From positions 186,001 to 250,000 of the forward strand of contig NZ_QJRG01000034.1 in the NCBI RefSeq assembly GCF_004025535.1: a stretch of DNA of 64,000 nucleotides. The letters are read 5' to 3'. The position numbers were made by a program, and so were the translations under genes. The notes under the pieces were generated by a model, which had not been told where the DNA came from, did not search any database, and saw only the letters and a program-made list of their open reading frames with translations. The DNA is from Pseudomonas alkylphenolica. GTDB taxonomy: Bacteria > Pseudomonadota > Gammaproteobacteria > Pseudomonadales > Pseudomonadaceae. Positions 1 to 7,452 of this stretch are shown here, piece by piece (the stretch's first letter is position 1; each line of letters starts with the position of its first letter).

Positions 1-395
1 GCGGGCTCGACTCGGTCGACTACACCGGGCGCAAACCGGCGAAGGCCTGGAAGAACACCCCGGCCGAGCAGGTCTGCGACCTGGACGCGATCAGTGAAGC
101 GACGGTGATCTTCAACGGCAGCGCCCGCGAAGCGGCGCGGCTGTACCCGAAAAACGCCAACGTTGCCGCCACCCTGTCGCTGGCCGGCCTGGGCCTGGAC
201 CGTACCCGGGTGACACTGATCGCCGACCCGTCGAGCGAAGAAAACGTTCACCACTTCGAAGCCCGTGGCGCCTTTGGCGGATTCGAGATGAGCCTGCGCG
301 GCAAGCCGCTGCTGGCCAATCCGAAGACCTCTGCGCTGACCGTGTACAGCGTGGTCCGTGCCTTGGGCAATCACGCGCACGCCATTTCCATCTAG
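1..395 (+). CDS. Aspartate dehydrogenase-like protein (3' part)
   Basis: The window opens inside this gene. Frame 3 is open from base 3 and encodes 130 residues to the stop at 393-395. The C-terminal region resembles NAD(P)-dependent L-aspartate dehydrogenase (NadX/DUF108 family): it carries [19 protein letters not shown] and ends GNHAHAISI. The family oxidises L-aspartate to iminoaspartate or runs the reverse amination. The Rossmann N-terminus lies outside the window. A stop, ten bases and a new start link it to the aldehyde dehydrogenase, so it belongs to the catabolic operon rather than to NAD synthesis. It may act on another imino- or amino-dicarboxylate. Family assignment is fairly sure; the substrate is not known. 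Confidence 0.85.
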   Translation, partial: GLDSVDYTGRKPAKAWKNTPAEQVCDLDAISEATVIFNGSAREAARLYPKNANVAATLSLAGLGLDRTRVTLIADPSSEENVHHFEARGAFGGFEMSLRGKPLLANPKTSALTVYSVVRALGNHAHAISI

Positions 396-405
396 GGGAA
401 CATTG

Positions 406-1896
406 ATGACGCTGGAACAGACCTTACCCATCTGCATCGCTGGTACCTGGCGCCTGGGCGGCGGCGAACGCTACGCCAGCCACTACCCGGCCACCGGCGA
501 GCCGGTCGCCTGGCTCAATGCGGCCAGCCTCGACGATGTCGAAGAAGCCGTACAAGGCGCCCACCAGGCGTTCCTTCACAGCGGCTGGGCCCAACGCAAA
601 CCGCATGAACGCGCCGCCGTGCTGTACCGCATCGCCGAACTGATCCGCGAGCGTGGCGAAGAGCTCGCGCAGTTGCAGCGCCAGGACAACGGCAAGCCGA
701 TCAACGAAACCCGCGCCCTGGTCGCCAGCGCTGCAGGTACCTTCCAGTTCTTCGCCGCTGCCTGCGAAACCCTGGAAGAAACCATCACCCCATCGCGTGG
801 CGATTTCGTCAGCATGAGCGTATATGAACCAATGGGCGTGGTGGCCGCCATTACCCCGTGGAACTCGCCGATTGCCAGCGAAGCCCAGAAGGTTGCCCCG
901 GCCCTTGCCGCCGGCAACGCCGTGGTGATCAAGCCCGCCGAGATCACCCCGCTGCTGGCCCTGCAACTGGCGCAGATCTGCGAAACAGCCGGCTTGCCCA
1001 AGGGCCTGATCAGCGTGTTGCCGGGCAAAGGCTCAGTGCTCGGTGATGCCTTGACCCAACACCCGTTGATCAAGCGCGTGTCGTTCACTGGCGGCACCCG
1101 GACCGGCAAACACATTGCACACATTGCCGCCGACAAAATGATGCCGGTGTCGCTGGAGCTCGGTGGCAAGTCGCCGACCATCGTCCTCGATGACGCCGAC
1201 CTCGATCACGCCGTGGCCGGCGTGCTGTACGGCATCTTCAGCTCGTCGGGCGAAGCCTGCATTGCCGGCTCGCGGTTGTTCGTCGCCCGCTCTTTGTATG
1301 CCGAGTTCATGCAGCGTCTGGTTGCCGGGGCCGCCCGCCTGCGACTGGGCGACCCGGCCGACGAAGCCACGCAGATGGGCCCGTTGATCAGTGCCGCGCA
1401 CCGCGCATCGGTGGAGCGCTATGTGGCTTTGGGCCTGGCCGAGGGCGGTCGCCTGCTGCTCGGTGGCCAGCGGCCGGCCGGTGGCATTTTCGACCAGGGC
1501 TACTTCTACCCGCCAACCATTCTCGAAGGCCTGAACAACAGCCAGCAAACCTGCCAGGAAGAGATCTTCGGCCCGGTGCTGGTGGCGATGCCCTTCGACA
1601 GCGAAGAGCAACTGATCGAGCAGGCCAACGACAGCCTCTATGCCCTCGCCGCCGGCATCTGGAGCCGCGACTACAAGCGCGCCTGGGCCCTGGGCCGCAA
1701 GATCCAGGCCGGCACCGTGTGGATCAATACCTACAAGCAGTTCTCCATTTCCACCCCGTTCGGCGGCTGGCGCGACAGCGGCCTGGGCCGTGAAAAAGGC
1801 CGCCTGGGGATTCTGCAGTACATGGAACAGAAAAGCCTCTACTGGGGCATGAATGAACAGCCACTGGCCTGGGCCGGTGTGGAGGCACGAGCATGA
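406..1896 (+). CDS. NAD(P)-dependent aldehyde dehydrogenase
   Basis: This 496-residue protein is a full-length ALDH-superfamily enzyme oxidising an aldehyde to a carboxylate. The NAD-binding segment has the TPWNSP and FTGGTRTGK motifs. The general base is E251 in LELGGKSP and the nucleophile is C285 in SGEACIAGSR. I chose the ATG at 406 because GGGGA lies just upstream; an in-frame start at 358 would overlap the previous gene and has no site. Its stop overlaps the next start in an ATGA. In an operon with a ring-cleavage-type dioxygenase the likely job is oxidation of a muconic or similar semialdehyde. That role is inferred; the family is clear. Confidence 0.95.
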   Translation: MTLEQTLPICIAGTWRLGGGERYASHYPATGEPVAWLNAASLDDVEEAVQGAHQAFLHSGWAQRKPHERAAVLYRIAELIRERGEELAQLQRQDNGKPINETRALVASAAGTFQFFAAACETLEETITPSRGDFVSMSVYEPMGVVAAITPWNSPIASEAQKVAPALAAGNAVVIKPAEITPLLALQLAQICETAGLPKGLISVLPGKGSVLGDALTQHPLIKRVSFTGGTRTGKHIAHIAADKMMPVSLELGGKSPTIVLDDADLDHAVAGVLYGIFSSSGEACIAGSRLFVARSLYAEFMQRLVAGAARLRLGDPADEATQMGPLISAAHRASVERYVALGLAEGGRLLLGGQRPAGGIFDQGYFYPPTILEGLNNSQQTCQEEIFGPVLVAMPFDSEEQLIEQANDSLYALAAGIWSRDYKRAWALGRKIQAGTVWINTYKQFSISTPFGGWRDSGLGREKGRLGILQYMEQKSLYWGMNEQPLAWAGVEARA

Positions 1897-2858
1897 GCGT
1901 ATTGGGCATCGATGAAGTCACCTACGGCGTCGAAGACCTCGACACCTGCGTGCGCTTTTTCAGCGACTGGGGCCTGAGCAAGGTCAGCGAGCAGCCGGAC
2001 GAAGTGATCTTCGAAACACTGAACGGCTGCCGCGTGGTGCTGGCAGACCTCAACAAGGCCGACCTGCCTCCCGCCATCGAGCCAGGCTCGACCGTGCGTG
2101 AAGTGGTCTGGGGCGTGGAGAGCGCAGCCGACCTGGCCCTGTACAGCCAGCGCATCGCCAACGACCCGGGGTTTGTCGAAGGCAACGGGCGCATCGGCTG
2201 CACCGACCCCAACGGCCTGGCGATCCGTTTGCAGGTCACCCGCAAGCGCCCCCTCGACATCGAATGCAGCGGCCATAACACCTGGCAGACCAAGGGCCGG
2301 ATCAACAAACCGGCGCCGGTCTACGAGCGCGCCACCCCCATCGAAGTCGGCCATGTGGTGTTCTTCGTCAAGGACGTGAATGCCTGCGAAGCCTTCTACC
2401 ACGAGCGCTTCGGCTTCCAGGCCTCGGACCGCTACCCCAACCGCGGCGCCTTTCTGCGCACCGCCGAGGAAGGCGGCCACCACGACCTGTTCATGCTCCA
2501 GCTGCCGGCGCCACGGGCCGGCCTGAACCATGTCGCCTTTACCGTGCGCGACCTGCACGAAGTGTTCGGTGGCGGCATGCACATTTCGCGCAGCGGTTGG
2601 GCGACCGAGATCGGCCCGGGTCGGCACCCGGTGTCGTCGGCATTCTTCTGGTACTTCAAGAACCCGGCGGGCGCGCTGGTCGAGTACTACGCCGATGAAG
2701 ACCAGCTGACCGCTGAATGGCAGCCGCGTGAATTCGAACCCGGTCCGACCGTGTTCGCCGAGTGGGCGATTGCCGGTGGCATCGATGGCAACACCCGGCG
2801 CCAGCAACACGTCGAAGCACCGCAAGGCAAATTCCTTACCGACAAACCGAAACCTTGA
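1893..2858 (+). CDS. Two-domain VOC protein, extradiol dioxygenase type
   Basis: This 321-residue protein has two vicinal-oxygen-chelate domains, about residues 5-115 and 150-275, the architecture of type I extradiol dioxygenases such as 2,3-dihydroxybiphenyl dioxygenase. The C-terminal domain keeps a plausible metal triad: H154 (VGHVVFF), H213 (LNHVAF) and E264 (LVEYYAD). An active Fe(II) or Mn(II) ring-cleavage enzyme is therefore possible, and the N-terminal copy is probably structural. Translation is coupled to the upstream aldehyde dehydrogenase by ATGA. Its place between a flavin hydroxylase and an aldehyde dehydrogenase fits cleavage of a catechol-like ring to a semialdehyde. The substrate is unknown. 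Confidence 0.85.
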   Translation: MSVLGIDEVTYGVEDLDTCVRFFSDWGLSKVSEQPDEVIFETLNGCRVVLADLNKADLPPAIEPGSTVREVVWGVESAADLALYSQRIANDPGFVEGNGRIGCTDPNGLAIRLQVTRKRPLDIECSGHNTWQTKGRINKPAPVYERATPIEVGHVVFFVKDVNACEAFYHERFGFQASDRYPNRGAFLRTAEEGGHHDLFMLQLPAPRAGLNHVAFTVRDLHEVFGGGMHISRSGWATEIGPGRHPVSSAFFWYFKNPAGALVEYYADEDQLTAEWQPREFEPGPTVFAEWAIAGGIDGNTRRQQHVEAPQGKFLTDKPKP

Positions 2859-2871
2859 ACAGGAGTCGCCC

Positions 2872-4014
2872 ATGTCTTCGTTGAACATTGCTATCAACGG
2901 CGCCGGAATCGGCGGCCTCACCGCCGCCATCGCCCTGCGCCAGGCCGGTCACAACGTAACGGTATTCGAGCAGTCGAAAGCCTTCCTGCGGGTGGGTGCC
3001 GACATCAACCTCACCCCGAATGCCGTGCGCGCCCTCGACGGCCTCGGCGTCGGCCCGGCGGTGCGTATTCCGGCCGCACGCCCCACGCACCGGATCAGCC
3101 GGATGTGGGACAGCGGTGAAGAAACCTCACGCCTGGAAATGGCCGATGCCGCCGAAAACCAGTACGGCGCCCCGCAACTGACCATCCACCGCGCCGACTT
3201 GCTGGCGGCGTTGGCTGACGTGTTTCCGCTGCAGCATGTGCAATTCGGCAAACGTGCCGAGCAGATAGTGCAGGACGCCAACGGAGTCGAACTGCGCTTC
3301 AAGGATGGCAGCCAGCATCGCGCTGACCTGCTGATCGGTGCCGACGGCATTCATTCGGTGGTGCGCAATGCGTTGTTCGGTGAAGAGCAACCGCGCTTCA
3401 CCGGTGTGGTCGCCTACCGCGCCGTGGTGCCGCTGAGCAAGGTGGCCCAGGTGCCGAACATCCAGGCCTTCACCAAATGGTGGGGCCCGAACCCGCAGAG
3501 CCAGATCGTCACTTTCCCGCTGAACCAGGGCCGCGACATCTTCATCTTCGCCACCACTGCCCAGGACAGCTGGCACCTCGAATCCTGGACCACCGCAGGT
3601 GATGCCAGCGAGCTGCGCAGTCACTATCAGGATTTCCATGCCGACGCCCGCGCCCTGCTCGACGCCTGCGACGACGTGCTCAAGACCGCACTGTACGAGC
3701 GCGATCCGCTGCCGTTCTGGTCGCAAGGGGCGATCACCCTGCTTGGCGACGCCTGCCACCCGATGATGCCATTCATGGCGCAAGGCGCCGGCCAGGCCAT
3801 CGAAGACGCCGTGGTCCTGGCACGCCACCTTGAAGGTGTGAACACCACTGCGCAGATCGCCAGTGCGCTGCAGGGCTACCAGCAGGCCCGCCTGGAGCGC
3901 ACCAGCCAGATCCAGATCGGTTCGCGTGGCAACCAGTGGCTCAAGGCCGGCGGCAATGCCGACTGGGTCTACGGCTATGACGCCTGGACCGTACCGACCA
4001 GCCGTGCAGCCTGA
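2872..4014 (+). CDS. FAD-dependent aromatic monooxygenase
   Basis: This 380-residue class A flavoprotein hydroxylase belongs to the salicylate hydroxylase / 6-hydroxynicotinate 3-monooxygenase family. It has the N-terminal Rossmann GAGIGG (residues 10-15) and the second FAD motif GDACHPMMP near residues 292-300. Such enzymes use NAD(P)H and O2 to hydroxylate, sometimes decarboxylatively, an activated phenol or hydroxypyridine. AGGAG at 2861-2865 sets the start at 2872; a longer in-frame reading to 2728 would overlap the VOC gene. The likely product is a diol for the neighbouring VOC dioxygenase. Family is firm, substrate is inferred only as aromatic. Confidence 0.92.
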   Translation: MSSLNIAINGAGIGGLTAAIALRQAGHNVTVFEQSKAFLRVGADINLTPNAVRALDGLGVGPAVRIPAARPTHRISRMWDSGEETSRLEMADAAENQYGAPQLTIHRADLLAALADVFPLQHVQFGKRAEQIVQDANGVELRFKDGSQHRADLLIGADGIHSVVRNALFGEEQPRFTGVVAYRAVVPLSKVAQVPNIQAFTKWWGPNPQSQIVTFPLNQGRDIFIFATTAQDSWHLESWTTAGDASELRSHYQDFHADARALLDACDDVLKTALYERDPLPFWSQGAITLLGDACHPMMPFMAQGAGQAIEDAVVLARHLEGVNTTAQIASALQGYQQARLERTSQIQIGSRGNQWLKAGGNADWVYGYDAWTVPTSRAA

Positions 4015-4024
4015 GGGGATGAGC

Positions 4025-4342
4025 ATGAGTGAATCCCTGCTGCTGACCGTGCTGCTCAAGCACGACCAGTCGAAGAACCTCGAGCAGATCCAGGCGCACA
4101 TGAAAACCATGGGCTGGTGGGACAGTTTTCCCCCCGAGGGTGTCGAGGTGGTGTCCTGGACCGTGGCCATGGGCCTCGGCCAGATCGTCACCCTGCGCCT
4201 GCCCCCGAGCCTGCTGAGCAAGGTCAATGTTGAACTGGAACGCGCCGCTTGGGGCGTGTTCCGCACCGAATGCTATCCGACGTACGACTTTGTCCCGGTC
4301 CGCGAAATGATCCGCGAACGGGTCCGCAATGGAGGTCAATGA
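4025..4342 (+). CDS. Small conserved-looking protein, possible alpha-beta barrel
   Basis: A 105-residue soluble protein with no signal peptide. I do not recognise it with certainty. Its size, the alternating strand pattern (SLLLTVLLKH, VEVVSWTVAM, QIVTLRLP) and the ending of the family (FVPVREMI) would suit a dimeric alpha-beta barrel such as EthD or muconolactone isomerase, often found beside oxygenases. GAGGGG at 4013-4018 gives normal spacing to the ATG at 4025; the ATG at 4019 is too close. The stop lies inside the leader of the next small gene, so the two are probably made together. It may be an isomerase or an oxygenase accessory; this is conjecture. Confidence 0.75.
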   Translation: MSESLLLTVLLKHDQSKNLEQIQAHMKTMGWWDSFPPEGVEVVSWTVAMGLGQIVTLRLPPSLLSKVNVELERAAWGVFRTECYPTYDFVPVREMIRERVRNGGQ

Positions 4343-4343
4343 G

Positions 4344-4571
4344 ATGAACAACAGCGAACGCTACCTGGAGCCGCATCAGGCCCGCAAACGCTCCAATACG
4401 CAGTTCGAAGAACTGCTGGGTGATTCCATCGAGCGTGCCTATGGCAACGGCGTCACGGAACTGCCCGCCCTGCTCGCGCACCTGAACCTGGCCGGCCCGC
4501 CCTGCCCGCTGACCAGCGGCGAATGGACCGAAGACTCCTACAAAACCCTGATGGCTCGGCTGGGCGCATGA
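4344..4571 (+). CDS. Small helical protein next to Rieske oxygenase
   Basis: A 75-residue acidic helical protein (YLEPHQARKRSNTQFEELL at its start). It resembles the short proteins annotated as having a recombinase-like helix-turn-helix domain that sit beside Rieske oxygenase genes, but I place it there from memory of the pattern only. GGAGG at 4331-4335, eight bases upstream, fixes the start at 4344. There are no cysteines for a metal cluster apart from one C in PPCPL. A regulatory role seems less likely than a small partner of the Rieske enzyme, because it is embedded mid-operon. Function unknown. Confidence 0.7.
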   Translation: MNNSERYLEPHQARKRSNTQFEELLGDSIERAYGNGVTELPALLAHLNLAGPPCPLTSGEWTEDSYKTLMARLGA

Positions 4572-4592
4572 CCCGCCGGAGGTAAGAACAAG

Positions 4593-5627
4593 ATGAATAT
4601 GCAATTCACCGTCGACCCTGTTGAGAACCACCTGGCCAACGGCCTCAAAGACCTCTGGTTTCCGGTCCTGCCGTCGGAGCTGCTCGGCGAAAAGCCGGTG
4701 TCGGTGCGACGCCTGGGCTACAAGATCGCCCTGTGGCGCGATAACGATGGCAGCGTGCATGCCCTCGAAGACCACTGCCCGCACCGCGGCGCCCCGCTGT
4801 CCCAGGGCCCGGTGCTGGGTGACCGCCTGCAGTGCCCGTACCATGGCGTCGAAGTGCGTTGCGACGGCACCGTGACCAAAGTGCCCGGCAGCCCCGGTTG
4901 CAAACTCGAAGGCAGCCGCCCGACGCGCATGTTCCACACCCGTGAGGCCGCCGGTGCGATTTTCCTCTTCAACGCCACCGACCCGCACCTGGACACACCA
5001 CCCGAGCTGGTGCTGCCCGAGCAGCTGACGTCGCCGGAGTGGAGCAGCTTCCTCTGCTACACCGAGTGGAAAGGTGATTACCGCTACGTACTCGACAACG
5101 TCATGGACCCGATGCACGGCACCTACCTGCACAAGATGTCGCACTCGATGAGCGAAGGCGAAGCCACCGCCAAATTCGTCACCCGCGACACCGACCAGGG
5201 TTTCTTCTTCGAGAAAGAGGGCCAGCGCGGGGTCAACTTCGACTGGACCGAATTCCTCGACAACGGCTGCCACTGGCTGCGCCTGGAAATTCCTTATCCA
5301 AAAACCGGCGGCCCGGGTGGCAACTTCACCATCATCGGCAGCTACACACCCAGCAGCCGCAGCCTGTCCGCCGTGTTCCACTGGCGCGCCCGGCCATTGA
5401 CCGGCTGGCAGCGCGACACCTGGCGCTTCCTCTACAAGAACCGGCTGGAAGCACGTCACTGGGCCGTACTGGAACAGGACCGGGTGCTACTGGAGTTCAT
5501 GGAAGCCGACGCCAACCAGCGCGAAAACCTCTACCAGCATGACCTGGGTGTAGTGCGCCTGCGCCGCTACCTCAAGGGCAAGGCCAAGGAACAGCTGGCG
5601 CTGATCGAAGCGAAGCAGCTGTCATGA
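4593..5627 (+). CDS. Rieske non-haem iron oxygenase, alpha subunit
   Basis: The 344-residue protein is an aromatic ring-hydroxylating or demethylating oxygenase. The Rieske [2Fe-2S] site is C62-x-H64 and C81-x2-H84. The catalytic domain carries the mononuclear iron motif DNVMDPMHGTYLH, with D168 as bridging acid and H175/H180 as ligands. The length matches single-component VanA-type oxygenases, which need no beta subunit, and none is present. A GGAGG at 4577-4581 precedes the start. Electrons should come from the VanB-type reductase two genes downstream. It probably makes the first attack on the substrate, by hydroxylation or O/N-demethylation; the choice cannot be read from sequence. Confidence 0.93.
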   Translation: MNMQFTVDPVENHLANGLKDLWFPVLPSELLGEKPVSVRRLGYKIALWRDNDGSVHALEDHCPHRGAPLSQGPVLGDRLQCPYHGVEVRCDGTVTKVPGSPGCKLEGSRPTRMFHTREAAGAIFLFNATDPHLDTPPELVLPEQLTSPEWSSFLCYTEWKGDYRYVLDNVMDPMHGTYLHKMSHSMSEGEATAKFVTRDTDQGFFFEKEGQRGVNFDWTEFLDNGCHWLRLEIPYPKTGGPGGNFTIIGSYTPSSRSLSAVFHWRARPLTGWQRDTWRFLYKNRLEARHWAVLEQDRVLLEFMEADANQRENLYQHDLGVVRLRRYLKGKAKEQLALIEAKQLS

Positions 5628-6061
5628 GCCAGGCCGTGCAGCGTATTCAGGCACAGGCGGTACCCGAGCTGGCCACGGCCAGTTGGTCCAACGCCCTGCT
5701 GCTCGGCAACGAACTGGTGATGTCCGGTATGACCGGGCATCCCGCCACACGTCAGGCCGCCGAAGCGGGCACCCCGCTCGGCGCCTATGAACAGACCCTG
5801 GTGGTGCTGAACAAGGCGCTGGCGTTGGTCGAAGCGGCCGGCGGCCACATCGGCAACATCTACCGGCTGACGGTGTACCTGACCCGGATTGCCGACAAGG
5901 ACGAAGTCGGCCGCGCCCGTCGCGACTTCTTCGAAGGCCTGGCCTGCTACCCCACCTCCACCCTGGTTGAAGTGAGCGCCCTGGTGTTCCCGGAACTGGT
6001 GGTGGAGATCGAAGCCTGTGCCCGACTCGACATTGACATGCGCACTGCGCCAACGAGGTGA
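5624..6061 (+). CDS. RidA (YjgF) family deaminase-type protein
   Basis: A 145-residue RidA-family protein with the typical trimeric chorismate-mutase-like fold signatures (LVEAAGGHIGNIYRLTVYLT, and the C-terminal ELVVEIEACARLD that supplies the family's conserved arginine). RidA hydrolyses enamines and imines to ketones plus ammonia; some members, such as 2-aminomuconate deaminases (AmnD/NbaF), serve dedicated catabolic pathways. Start and upstream stop overlap as ATGA, so it is translationally coupled to the Rieske gene. Combined with the aldehyde dehydrogenase and the ring-cleavage-type enzyme, a 2-aminomuconate-like intermediate is an attractive guess. The family call is strong, the pathway role inferred. 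Confidence 0.9.
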   Translation: MSQAVQRIQAQAVPELATASWSNALLLGNELVMSGMTGHPATRQAAEAGTPLGAYEQTLVVLNKALALVEAAGGHIGNIYRLTVYLTRIADKDEVGRARRDFFEGLACYPTSTLVEVSALVFPELVVEIEACARLDIDMRTAPTR

Positions 6062-6064
6062 ACG

Positions 6065-7024
6065 ATGTCCAACTCCTCTACCATCACGGCGCTGGTCCAC
6101 ACCCTGCGCCACGAAGCCGAAGGCATTATCAGCGTCGAGCTGCGCCCTTGGGGCGATACCGTGTTCGCGCCGTTCGAAGCCGGTTCGCACATTGACCTGC
6201 ACCTGCCCAACGGCCTGGTGCGTAGCTACTCGTTGCTCAACTCGCCGAGTGATCGCGACCGCTATGTGGTCGGTATCTTGCGCGACCGCAACAGCCGCGG
6301 CGGTTCGGCGTTCGTCCACGAGCAGTTGCGCGTCGGTTCGCAATTGACCATCTCGCAACCGCGCAACAACTTCGCCCTCGATCCGCACGCCAGCCATAAC
6401 GTGCTGGTCGCCGGCGGTATCGGCATTACCCCTATCTACTGCATGTTTCGCCAGCTGCTGGCCCTGGGTAAATCCGCCGAACTGATCTACTGCGCCCGTT
6501 CGCGCAAGGAAGCAGCGCTGCTTGAACAACTCAGCGGCCTCGACGCCAGGGTGGTTTACCACTTCAACGACGAGAAAGGCACGGTGCCGGATCTGGCGCA
6601 TTACCTCGCCGACCAGCCGCGTGACACCCACTTCTATTGCTGTGGCCCGACGCCGATGCTCGATGCCTTCGAAAGCACCTGCGAAAACCTCGGCTATCCC
6701 CATGCGCATATCGAACGCTTTACCGCTGCCGAACTGCCGCCGTCGGAAGATGCCCAGGACAGCTACAGCGTCGAGCTGAAAAAAACCGGCAAGACGCTGA
6801 ATATCGAACCGGGACTGAACCTGCTCGATGTGCTGCTCGATGCCGGATGCGATATCGAATACAGCTGTCGTGAAGGCGTGTGCGGCTCTTGCGAGACCCG
6901 CGTGATCGAAGGCGACATCGACCACCGCGACGGTGTGTTGACCAAAGCTGAACGGGCAGCGAACAAATCGATGATGGTATGTGTGTCCGGCTGCAAGAGC
7001 CGGCGCCTGGTACTTGATCTGTAA
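6065..7024 (+). CDS. VanB-type oxygenase reductase (FMN, NAD, 2Fe-2S)
   Basis: This 319-residue protein has the phthalate dioxygenase reductase / VanB layout: an N-terminal flavin-binding barrel (RSYSLLNSP), a central NAD-binding domain (VAGGIGITPIYCMFRQLLA, CGPTPMLDAFE) and a C-terminal plant-type ferredoxin. The [2Fe-2S] ligands are C268, C273, C276 and C306. It transfers electrons from NAD(P)H to a Rieske oxygenase. It is the last gene of the operon, three bases after the RidA stop, and a strong terminator follows. Its partner is almost certainly the Rieske protein at 4593-5627. Confidence 0.95.
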   Translation: MSNSSTITALVHTLRHEAEGIISVELRPWGDTVFAPFEAGSHIDLHLPNGLVRSYSLLNSPSDRDRYVVGILRDRNSRGGSAFVHEQLRVGSQLTISQPRNNFALDPHASHNVLVAGGIGITPIYCMFRQLLALGKSAELIYCARSRKEAALLEQLSGLDARVVYHFNDEKGTVPDLAHYLADQPRDTHFYCCGPTPMLDAFESTCENLGYPHAHIERFTAAELPPSEDAQDSYSVELKKTGKTLNIEPGLNLLDVLLDAGCDIEYSCREGVCGSCETRVIEGDIDHRDGVLTKAERAANKSMMVCVSGCKSRRLVLDL

Positions 7025-7053
7025 CTGCTTTATCCGCATTGCACGCGCAATTG

Positions 7054-7081
7054 ACCGGCACCCTGTGTGCCGGTTTTTTTT
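7054..7081 (+). terminator. Rho-independent terminator of the catabolic operon
   Basis: An 8-bp stem ACCGGCAC / GTGCCGGT with loop CCTGT is followed by eight T residues. It begins 29 bases after the reductase stop and separates the operon from the porin gene. Confidence 0.92.
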
Positions 7082-7128
7082 GCCTGATTATTCACTCATA
7101 AAACACGTCACGCGCCATTAACGTACCT

Positions 7129-7158
7129 TGTGCAATTAAACCGCACTGCAATTGCACA
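7129..7158. promoter_or_regulatory. Inverted repeat, candidate activator site
   Basis: Perfect arms TGTGCAATT (7129-7137) and AATTGCACA (7150-7158) flank a 12-base spacer. The right half also contains the 10-base palindrome TGCAATTGCA (7147-7156). It lies about 115 bases upstream of the sigma-54-type promoter at 7271-7286, the position expected for a bacterial enhancer-binding protein. The 428-base gap 7025-7452 otherwise holds only the operon terminator and an A/T-rich stretch. Confidence 0.5.
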
Positions 7159-7270
7159 CGCCTGTTACTTAACCCCCTGACCGTTTCACCCTCGGCACAA
7201 CTTTAATTGTTTCAAATATAAATAATTGTTCTATATGGGATTTTTATAACTTCCGCGCAAACTTTCGCAC

Positions 7271-7286
7271 TGGCACAGTTCCTGCT
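7271..7286 (+). promoter_or_regulatory. Sigma-54 promoter for the porin gene
   Basis: TGGCACAGTTCCTGCT carries the invariant GG (7272-7273) and GC (7284-7285) exactly ten bases apart, preceded by C as in the consensus YTGGCAC-N5-TTGCW. Only the first T of TTGC differs. Transcription would start near 7297, about 155 bases before the porin start codon. I saw no equally good -35/-10 pair in the gap. Confidence 0.65.
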
Positions 7287-7452
7287 CTTACCTTACTGGG
7301 TTTAACCATTGAACAACGAACCACCTATAAAACAATAAAAGTCCAATACCTTTAGCCACGTGCGCATCATCGCTGATTCCTCGTTAACGCCTTGTTCCAG
7401 GCGGCGGACAGCTGTTGCCCACAGAAATGGCTCAACCTTGCAGGGCAATGAT

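Noticed and set aside
5567..7039. Very long open frame on the minus strand (490 codons) opposite the RidA and reductase genes
   Set aside because: It is the shadow of two well-recognised plus-strand genes; its translation has no domain and the composition of an antisense frame.
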